DNA of 64,000 nucleotides from Sphaerisporangium viridialbum (GTDB lineage: Bacteria; Actinomycetota; Actinomycetes; Streptosporangiales; Streptosporangiaceae): assembly GCF_049674955.1 (NCBI RefSeq), contig NZ_CP187232.1:3286001-3350000 (forward strand). The letters run 5' to 3'. Positions 58,978-64,000 of this stretch are shown here, one piece after another (positions within the stretch are counted from its first letter, which is position 1; every line of letters starts with the position of its first letter). A program made the position numbers and the translations under genes. The notes beneath the pieces were generated by a model that made no database searches, was not told the origin of the DNA, and saw nothing but the letters and a program-made list of their open reading frames with translations.

Positions 58978-59391
58978 TCACGGACTGACGTACTGCTCGG
59001 CGTACGCCGCGGAGGGCGGGATGGGGGTGATGACGTCGATCAGGACGCCATCGGGATCGGCCACGATGAAGTGCCGTTGCCCGAAGTCCTCGCTCCGCAG
59101 TTCGAGCTCGGCCCGCAGCCCCTCGCGGACGACGAGTCGCTCCCACTCCGCGTCCACGTCCTCCACCTCGAAGTTGAGCAGCAACCCCCGCACGGGGGCG
59201 CGGTAGGCCTCGGGCAGCGTCGGGTGCCGGTGGTCGAGCAGCGCCAGCTCGTACGGCAGCGGCCCCGTCCGCCGCAGGCTCACGTACCAGCCGGCCTCGA
59301 ACACCGTCTCGAACCCGAGCAGCCGGGTGTAGAAGTCGCGGGACTCCTGGATCCGGGAAGTGCAGATGACCGGATAGAAGCTGGTCAGCAT
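58978..59391 (-). CDS. VOC (glyoxalase/bleomycin resistance) family protein
   Basis: A 137-residue VOC-fold protein with paired beta-alpha-beta-beta-beta units: TSFYPVICTSRIQESRDFYT, GFETVFEAGWYVSLRR, LLLNFEVEDVDAEWERLV and HFIVADPDGVLIDVIT. The C-terminal Asp-rich strand is typical of the superfamily. Function is unclear: it may be an enzyme, a binding protein or a resistance protein. It is divergent from the TetR gene, with a shared palindromic operator. The ATG at 59391 has GAAGGAG 8 nt upstream. Confidence 0.85.
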   Translation of the reverse strand: MLTSFYPVICTSRIQESRDFYTRLLGFETVFEAGWYVSLRRTGPLPYELALLDHRHPTLPEAYRAPVRGLLLNFEVEDVDAEWERLVVREGLRAELELRSEDFGQRHFIVADPDGVLIDVITPIPPSAAYAEQYVSP

Positions 59392-59407
59392 CGCGGGAAG
59401 CTCCTTC

Positions 59408-59456
59408 ACATACCGTTGGTAGGTGATGGTACGCTATTGACGTACCATCGGTATGT
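59408..59456. promoter_or_regulatory. palindromic operator shared by VOC and TetR genes
   Basis: The perfect inverted repeat GATGGTACG-CTATTGA-CGTACCATC (59425-59449) is flanked by ACATACCG (59408-59415) on the left and CGGTATGT (59449-59456) on the right, also an inverted pair. It occupies almost all of the 82-bp divergent gap. It is the likely binding site of the TetR-type protein, controlling both genes. Confidence 0.65.
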
Positions 59457-59459
59457 CAA
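59431..59459 (-). promoter_or_regulatory. promoter of the VOC gene, inside the operator
   Basis: On the minus strand TTGACA (59454-59459) and TAGCGT (59431-59436) are spaced 17 bp. Both boxes lie within the palindrome, so bound TetR protein would block transcription directly. Confidence 0.6.
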
Positions 59460-59473
59460 TTGGGGGGAGCGCG

Positions 59474-60061
59474 ATGGAACACGGCGGCAGGGCCGAGCAG
59501 CGCGAGCGCACCAGGCGCGTCCTGCTGGCCGAGAGCAGGCGGCTGTTCGCGACCCGGGGCTACGGTGCGGTGGGTCTTTCGGAGATCGTGCGCGCCGCCG
59601 GGGTCACCAAGGGCGCGCTCTACCACCACTTCGACGGCAAGGCCGACCTGTTCCGCGCGGTGCTTGAACAGGTGCAGCGGGAGGTGGGCGAGAAGGTCGC
59701 CGCGACCGCCGAGGCCGAGGACGATGCGTGGAGGCGGTTGACCGCCGGATGCCGGGCGTTCCTCACCGCGAGCACCGCCCCGGAGGTCCAGCGGATCATG
59801 CTGGTGGACGGCCCGGCGGTGCTGGGCTGGAGCGAGTGGCGCGCGCTGGACGAGGCCGCCTCCGCCCGCCACCTGGCCGAGGCGCTCACCACGCTGATCG
59901 AGGCGGGGACGATCGCCCGGCAGCCGGTCGCGCCGCTGACCCACCTGCTGTCGGGCGCGATGAACGAGGCGGCCCTGTGGCTGGCAGGGTCGGAGAGCCC
60001 CGGCGACCTGGACGACACCTGGGCCGCCCTGGCGCGGATGCTGGAGGCGCTGCGAGCCTGA
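59474..60061 (+). CDS. TetR/AcrR-family repressor
   Basis: A 195-residue regulator. The helix-turn-helix is at about residues 8-60 (QRERTRRVLLAESRRLFATR, AVGLSEIVRAAGVTKGALYH, HFDGKADLFRAVLEQV), followed by a TetR C-terminal helical domain (EWRALDEAASARHLAEAL, DDTWAALARMLEALRA). It probably represses itself and the divergent VOC gene through the palindrome at 59408-59456. The ATG at 59474 has GGGGGGAG 5 nt upstream; the ATG at 59453 lies in the operator and is less likely. Confidence 0.9.
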   Translation: MEHGGRAEQRERTRRVLLAESRRLFATRGYGAVGLSEIVRAAGVTKGALYHHFDGKADLFRAVLEQVQREVGEKVAATAEAEDDAWRRLTAGCRAFLTASTAPEVQRIMLVDGPAVLGWSEWRALDEAASARHLAEALTTLIEAGTIARQPVAPLTHLLSGAMNEAALWLAGSESPGDLDDTWAALARMLEALRA

Positions 60062-60080
60062 GGTGGCGGGAAAGCGGAAA

Positions 60081-60101
60081 CCCCAGGTCTTTGACCTGGG
60101 G
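60081..60101. terminator. terminator between the TetR gene and the tRNA cluster
   Basis: CCCCAGGTC-TTT-GACCTGGGG is a perfect 9-bp stem 19 bp after the TetR stop and 9 bp beyond the 3' end of tRNA-Val on the other strand. It can serve both transcripts. Confidence 0.7.
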
Positions 60102-60110
60102 AATCGGGGG

Positions 60111-60182
60111 TGGGCGATACTGGGATTGAACCAGTGGCCTCTACCGTGTCAAGGTAGCGCTCTCCCACTGAGCTAATCGCCC
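60111..60182 (-). tRNA. tRNA-Val (GAC)
   Basis: A 72-nt minus-strand tRNA. The acceptor pairs GGGCGAT with ATCGCCC and the discriminator is A. The anticodon stem-loop is CTACC-TTGACAC-GGTAG, giving anticodon GAC, and the T-loop GGTTCAATCCC is intact. No CCA is encoded. It is the last of four tRNA genes in a minus-strand cluster. Confidence 0.95.
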
Positions 60183-60197
60183 TCGATGAGGAATCAG

Positions 60198-60270
60198 AGC
60201 GGACGACGGGATTCGAACCCGCGACCCTCACCTTGGCAAGGTGATGCTCTACCAGCTGAGCCACGTCCGC
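60198..60270 (-). tRNA. tRNA-Gly (GCC), copy 1
   Basis: A 73-nt minus-strand tRNA. The acceptor pairs GCGGACG with CGTCCGC; the anticodon loop TTGCCAA within TCACC/GGTGA gives anticodon GCC; T-arm GGGTTCGAATCCC. Its sequence is identical to the copy at 60426-60498. The flanks of the two copies differ. Confidence 0.95.
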
Positions 60271-60344
60271 ATGATCACTCGGAAGTTGTACCCGGGTGAT
60301 GCCTGTCTAACTTTACCGGATCCCGGAGGTGCGAGATCCCGTCG

Positions 60345-60415
60345 AGGTGGAGACGGGATTTGAACCCGTGTACGCGGCTTTGCAGGCCGCTGCCTCGCCT
60401 CTCGGCCACTCCACC
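60345..60415 (-). tRNA. tRNA-Cys (GCA)
   Basis: A 71-nt minus-strand tRNA. The acceptor pairs GGTGGAG with CTCCACC; the anticodon stem-loop GCGGC-CTGCAAA-GCCGC gives anticodon GCA; T-arm GGGTTCAAATCCC. It lies between the two identical glycine tRNA genes. Confidence 0.95.
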
Positions 60416-60425
60416 AGGATCTTCG

Positions 60426-60498
60426 AGCGGACGACGGGATTCGAACCCGCGACCCTCACCTTGGCAAGGTGATGCTCTACCAGCTGAGCCACGTCCGC
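60426..60498 (-). tRNA. tRNA-Gly (GCC), copy 2
   Basis: A 73-nt minus-strand tRNA identical to that at 60198-60270 (acceptor GCGGACG/CGTCCGC, anticodon GCC). It is the first gene of the cluster in transcription order: Gly, Cys, Gly, Val. Confidence 0.95.
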
Positions 60499-60692
60499 GT
60501 GAGTCTCGGGGAAGCGATCCCCGGTCACGCAAAGACTCTAGCGCGTCCGGAGACCTCGCGTGCGCAGTCCGCGACGCGAGCCGCACGTGAACGCGAGGTT
60601 TCTCGAACCCGGGGCGTGGCCCCCGCAGGCATCCCCGTGGCACTCTCCAGCAGCACTTAGGGGCGTACCTTGCCCGAAATCGGGCAGGAATC

Positions 60693-60722
60693 TTGGCGTG
60701 TCATCTCTTTCCTGCGTAAAGT
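60693..60722 (+). promoter_or_regulatory. promoter for a leaderless transcript into the small gene and glmS
   Basis: TTGGCG (60693-60698) and TAAAGT (60717-60722) are spaced 18 bp. The -10 box ends 8 nt before the GTG at 60731, which lacks a ribosome-binding site, so transcription probably starts at or next to the codon. Confidence 0.5.
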
Positions 60723-60730
60723 CCTGGCCT

Positions 60731-61006
60731 GTGTCAACGGCACGGCATTCCTATGAGGATCTGATCGCGCACCTGACCCGGACCACGTCCCTCGGTTCGG
60801 GGGAGGCCGCCCGCGTGGTGGCCGAGGTCGTGGCCTACTTCTCGGAGTCCGCCGAGGAGTACGTCAGGCGCCGCCACGGGGAGATGAAGGCCCGGGGTCT
60901 CACCAACGAGCGCATCTTTCCCTGCATCGCCGCCGAGCTGTCCGCACGCCGCGTCGCGGCACCCGAGCTGTCCCTGCGCCAACTGCGCCGCATCGTGTAC
61001 GGCTAG
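60731..61006 (+). CDS. small conserved actinobacterial protein upstream of glmS
   Basis: A 91-residue, all-helical, cytoplasmic protein (YEDLIAHLTRTTSLGSGEAA, VVAEVVAYFSESAEEYVRRR, NERIFPCIAAELSARRVAAP, LRQLRRIVYG). I do not recognise a named domain; similar small proteins seem to occur next to glmS in related genomes. The GTG at 60731 is supported by the promoter 8 nt upstream (leaderless). glmS follows 18 bp later and is likely co-transcribed. Confidence 0.7.
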   Translation: MSTARHSYEDLIAHLTRTTSLGSGEAARVVAEVVAYFSESAEEYVRRRHGEMKARGLTNERIFPCIAAELSARRVAAPELSLRQLRRIVYG

Positions 61007-61024
61007 CGCACCAAGGAGATCGAA

Positions 61025-62845
61025 ATGTGTGGAATTGTCGCCTACATCGGGCCGAAAGACGCGGCCCCGATCCTGCTGGAGGGTCTGCAGCGCCTGGAGT
61101 ACCGAGGCTACGACTCGGCCGGTCTCGTGGTGAACAACAAGGGACTCAAGGTACGCAAGGTCAAGGGCAGGGTCGCCGACCTGGCGGCGGCCGTCCCCGC
61201 GAGGTTCAAGGGCGGCCTCGGCATCGGCCACACCCGCTGGGCCACGCACGGCGTCCCCAATGACGTCAACGCCCACCCGCACCTGGACGGCGAGGAGCGC
61301 ATCGCCGTCGTCCACAACGGCATCATCGAGAACGCCGACGAGCTGCGCGCCAAGCTGGTCGCCGACGGGGCCGTCTTCGTCTCCGAGACCGACACCGAGG
61401 TGCTCGCCCACCTCATCGCCCGCACCGTCCAGGACACCGACTCGCTGGAGGATGCGGTCAGGAAGGCGCTCAAGAGCATCGTCGGCACGTACGGCATCGC
61501 CGTCCTGGACGCCGAGCGCACCGGCGAGATCGTCGTCGCCCGCAACGGCAGCCCCATCGTCATCGGCATCGGCGAGAAGGAGATGTTCTGCGCCTCCGAC
61601 GTCGCCGCCCTGGTCCGCTACACCCGGCAGGTCGTCCACCTGGAGGACGGCGAGCTGGCCGTGCTCAAGGCCGACGGCTTCCACACCTTCACCATGGACG
61701 CCCGCGCCACCTCCAAGGAGCCGCTGACCGTCGACTGGGACGCCGGGCACTACGACACCGGCGGCTACGAGCACTACCTGCTCAAGGAGATCTCCGACCA
61801 GCCCGAGTCGGTGGCCCGCACGCTGCGCGGCCGTCTCGACGGCCGGTTCAACATCGCCCACCTCGGCGGTCTCAACCTCGACCCCCGCGAGACCCGCGCG
61901 TTCCGCCGCGTGAAGATCATCGGCTGTGGTTCGGCGTACTACGCCGGCCAGATCGGCGCCCAGCTCATCGAGGAGCTCGCCCGCATCCCCGCCGACGCCG
62001 AGCCGGCCTCCGAGTTCCGCTACCGCAGCCCCGTCGTCGAGCACGACACGCTGTACGTCGCCGTGAGCCAGTCGGGAGAGACCTACGACACGCTCGCCGC
62101 CGTCCAGGAGCTCAAGCGCAAGGGCGGCCGGGTGCTCGGCGTCGTCAACGCGGTCGGCAGCGCGATCGCCCGCGAGGTCGACGGCGGCGTCTACCTGCAC
62201 GCGGGGCCCGAGGTCTCGGTGGCCTCCACCAAGGCGTTCACCTCGACGGCCGTGGCGTTCGCGCTGATCGCCCTGCACTTCGGCCGGGTCCACGACCTGT
62301 CGCCGGCCGACGGGCGGCGCATCGTGGAGGGCCTGCGGAAGCTGCCCGAGCAGATCGAGGAGATCGTCAAGCAGAGCGACGCCATCGAGGCGCTCGCCCA
62401 GAAGTACGCCACCCACCCCAGCATGATGTTCGTCGGCCGGGTGCGCGGCTACCCGGTCGCCCGCGAGGGCGCCCAGAAGCTCAAGGAGATCTCGTACGTG
62501 CACGCCGAGGCGTACCCGGCGAGCGAGCTGAAGCACGGCCCGCTGGCGCTCATCGGCCCCGAGATGCCGACCGTGGCGATCGTGCCCGACGACGAGCTGC
62601 TCGACAAGAACCTCACCACGCTCGGCGAGATCCGCGCCCGTGGCGGCAAGGTGCTCATGGTGGGTCACCGCCTGCCCGACAGCAAGCTCGTGGAGGACGT
62701 GATCGTGGTGCCGAAGAACGAGGTCGAGCTCGACCCGATCCTGCTCGGCATCCCCCTGCAGCTCCTGGCCTACCACGCCGCCGTCGCCCTCGAACGTGAC
62801 GTCGACAAGCCCCGCAACCTCGCCAAGAGCGTCACGGTGGAGTAG
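61025..62845 (+). CDS. glmS: glutamine-fructose-6-phosphate aminotransferase (isomerizing)
   Basis: A 606-residue enzyme making glucosamine-6-phosphate, the entry step to peptidoglycan and other amino sugars. The N-terminal glutaminase domain begins MCGIVAYIG with nucleophile Cys2 exposed after Met removal; RLEYRGYDSAGL, HTRWATHGVPND and VVHNGIIENADEL follow. Two SIS domains carry CGSAYYAG, SQSGETYDTLAAVQ, VASTKAFTS and the C-terminal DVDKPRNLAKSVTVE, which carries the catalytic Lys. Length is normal. AAGGAG lies 7 nt before the ATG. It follows the small conserved gene in the same transcript. No glmS ribozyme was seen, as expected outside Firmicutes. Confidence 0.98.
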   Translation: MCGIVAYIGPKDAAPILLEGLQRLEYRGYDSAGLVVNNKGLKVRKVKGRVADLAAAVPARFKGGLGIGHTRWATHGVPNDVNAHPHLDGEERIAVVHNGIIENADELRAKLVADGAVFVSETDTEVLAHLIARTVQDTDSLEDAVRKALKSIVGTYGIAVLDAERTGEIVVARNGSPIVIGIGEKEMFCASDVAALVRYTRQVVHLEDGELAVLKADGFHTFTMDARATSKEPLTVDWDAGHYDTGGYEHYLLKEISDQPESVARTLRGRLDGRFNIAHLGGLNLDPRETRAFRRVKIIGCGSAYYAGQIGAQLIEELARIPADAEPASEFRYRSPVVEHDTLYVAVSQSGETYDTLAAVQELKRKGGRVLGVVNAVGSAIAREVDGGVYLHAGPEVSVASTKAFTSTAVAFALIALHFGRVHDLSPADGRRIVEGLRKLPEQIEEIVKQSDAIEALAQKYATHPSMMFVGRVRGYPVAREGAQKLKEISYVHAEAYPASELKHGPLALIGPEMPTVAIVPDDELLDKNLTTLGEIRARGGKVLMVGHRLPDSKLVEDVIVVPKNEVELDPILLGIPLQLLAYHAAVALERDVDKPRNLAKSVTVE

Positions 62846-62888
62846 TGCCGCGGCCGTAGGCGCGAGAGGTCCGTCGTACAGTCGTCGG

Positions 62889-63842
62889 GTGAGCAACCTG
62901 GAGCGGGACCCTCGGGAGACGCTGTGCGGCGGCCGGCGCGAGGCGGGGGAGGGCCCGGCACGCGACCTGCTCACCGGCCGCGACGTCGTCCTCGGCGGGC
63001 CGAGGGGCATGAAGGTGACCAGGACCCTGCCGAACCGGGATCGCCGGATGGTCGGGGCCTGGTGCTTCGTCGACCACTACGGCCCCGAGCCGGCGACCAT
63101 GCGGGTGCCGCCGCACCCGCACACCGGCCTTCAGACGGTGAGCTGGCTGCTCGAAGGCGAGGTGCTGCACCGCGACAGCCTCGGCAGCGAGCAGCTGATC
63201 AGCCCGGGCCAGCTGAACCTCATGACCGCCGGGCGGGCGATCTCCCATTCGGAGGAGTCGCCCGGGGAGACCGTGCTGCACGGGGTACAGCTCTGGGTGG
63301 CGCTCCCCGACGCCTCCCGCAACGCCGCCCCCTCCTTCGAGCACCACCCGGTGCTGCCGGTGCTCGAGCTCCCCGGCGTCGCCGTCACCGTCATCGCCGG
63401 GGAGCTCGGCGGCCTGACCTCGCCGGCGCGGGTCCACACGCCACTGGCCGGCGCCGAGATGGCCTTCGAGGACCAAGCGCGGGTCACCCTCCCCGTGCGG
63501 CCGGACTTCGAGTACGCCGCGCTGACCTTGTCGGGGGCCGTCGAGGCCGACGGGGTGGACCTCGATCCCGGCCCTCTGCTCTACCTCGGGTCCGGCCGGT
63601 CCGAGCTGGCCTTCCGCGCCCGCCGGCCGAGCCGCGTCCTGCTCCTCGGCGGCGAGCCGTTCGAGGAGGAGATCGTCATGTGGTGGAACTTCGTCGGCCG
63701 TAGCCACGAGGAGATCGAGCGCTTCCGCAAGGAATGGTCGGAGGGCGCCGAGTTCGGCACCGTCGACGGCTTCGACGGCGCCCCCCTCCCCGCCCCGGCC
63801 CTCCCGGCCACCCCCCTCAAACCCCGAGGCCGCCACCGGTAG
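62889..63842 (+). CDS. pirin family protein
   Basis: A 317-residue bicupin. The N-terminal cupin has MVGAWCFVDHYGP and PPHPHTGLQTVSWLLEGEVL (metal-binding His residues), LMTAGRAISHSEESPGE with further ligands, and HGVQLWVALPDASR. The second cupin follows from about residue 190 and ends in GGEPFEEEIVMWWNFVGRSH, diagnostic of pirins. Bacterial pirins are Fe-dependent and some have quercetinase activity. The GTG at 62889 is chosen because TACAGT (62877-62882) ends 6 nt upstream with no ribosome-binding site, again indicating a leaderless mRNA. Confidence 0.9.
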   Translation: MSNLERDPRETLCGGRREAGEGPARDLLTGRDVVLGGPRGMKVTRTLPNRDRRMVGAWCFVDHYGPEPATMRVPPHPHTGLQTVSWLLEGEVLHRDSLGSEQLISPGQLNLMTAGRAISHSEESPGETVLHGVQLWVALPDASRNAAPSFEHHPVLPVLELPGVAVTVIAGELGGLTSPARVHTPLAGAEMAFEDQARVTLPVRPDFEYAALTLSGAVEADGVDLDPGPLLYLGSGRSELAFRARRPSRVLLLGGEPFEEEIVMWWNFVGRSHEEIERFRKEWSEGAEFGTVDGFDGAPLPAPALPATPLKPRGRHR

Positions 63843-64000
63843 AAGCCCGTGCGCCGCGCTTGTCGAGGACGGGCCATCAGGCGCGTGTTCACCGCTCTGG
63901 GCGGAACACTCCGGCGCGGGCCGCCGCCAGGGCCGCGCCGGCGCACCGGTCGGCCTGAGTTGCCCGCCCGTCACCCACTTGACCGGGGCACCCGCCTGCT
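63843..64000. other. window end, no gene seen
   Basis: No coding or RNA feature is evident after the pirin stop. The open frames here continue as shadows of the flanking genes, and no hairpin terminator was recognised. Confidence 0.4.

Noticed and set aside
59453..59473. ATG at 59453 as start of the TetR gene
   Set aside because: It lies inside the operator and has no ribosome-binding site; ATG 59474 has GGGGGGAG.
60734..63010. 758-codon minus-strand frame
   Set aside because: Antisense to glmS, which is unambiguous; long shadow frames are common at this GC content.
1..64000. CRISPR array, prophage, insertion sequence or plasmid origin
   Set aside because: No regularly spaced repeats, transposase, integrase, phage structural or replication genes were seen.

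Overview
The window is very GC-rich actinobacterial chromosome, most likely from the Streptosporangiales (Nonomuraea, Streptosporangium or Microbispora type). The evidence is a complete conservon, the DUF397 / HTH-DUF5753 / ATPase / S-adenosyl methyltransferase set, an actinobacterial-style hut cluster, many ATGA and GTGA start-stop overlaps, and several promoters that place transcription at the start codon. This order-level call rests on gene content, not on a marker alignment. No transposase, integrase, phage gene or CRISPR array was seen.

Layout. 1-6.5 kb: the 3' end of an indolepyruvate ferredoxin oxidoreductase, a glutamate-cysteine ligase-like enzyme, a divergent CbiX-type protein, a Bcr/CflA efflux pump, a DUF574 methyltransferase and a SpoIIAB/RsbW-type ATPase. 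6.5-8 kb: DUF397 protein and HTH-DUF5753 regulator. 8-12.9 kb: a cell-envelope module of response regulator, sensor kinase, DD-carboxypeptidase and M1 peptidase lipoprotein, all on the minus strand. Eleven-bp-spaced GTATC repeats precede the two effector genes, and an 89-bp direct repeat flanks the whole block. 13-17.1 kb: a conservon cvnA-B-C-D-E whose P450 lacks the K-helix ExxR arginine. 17.5-21.1 kb: a phosphotransferase, then a mosaic of three gene fragments, then a YtrA-type GntR regulator with its membrane partner. 21.7-29.8 kb: a secreted M36 peptidase, DUF72, a DUF885 peptidase, a nitroreductase-esterase fusion and a small cysteine-containing secreted protein.

30-38.6 kb: a histidine-utilisation locus. 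A divergent histidase-type lyase, with Gly-Thr-Gly where the MIO-forming triad is expected, faces an RpiR regulator, hutU, an M20-type amidohydrolase, hutF and hutI. Together these would take histidine through urocanate, imidazolonepropionate, formimidoylglutamate and formylglutamate to glutamate, with the M20 enzyme in the place where HutG is expected. 38.7-41.2 kb: an orphan EhpF/EhpG-like pair (adenylating enzyme plus aldehyde dehydrogenase), best read as a two-protein carboxylic acid reductase without phenazine genes. 41.2-42.6 kb: gdhA. 42.7-47 kb: a four-gene lipid operon (hydrolase, TetR, acyl-CoA ligase, KAS III). 47-53.3 kb: secreted lipase, a LysA-like decarboxylase preceded by two coupled mini-ORFs, a PHM-like copper monooxygenase lipoprotein and a DUF2264 protein. 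53.4-58.9 kb: 2-hydroxyacid dehydrogenase, sugar ABC importer without an ATPase, and ROK repressor, with a shared CTAAGTAT element at two promoters.

59-64 kb: VOC protein and TetR sharing a palindromic operator, a Gly-Cys-Gly-Val tRNA cluster, a small conserved protein, glmS and a pirin. The best candidates for something undescribed are the orphan EhpFG-like pair, the GTG-triad lyase in a hut locus, the nitroreductase-esterase fusion, the coupled mini-ORFs ahead of the decarboxylase, and the repeat-flanked envelope module.
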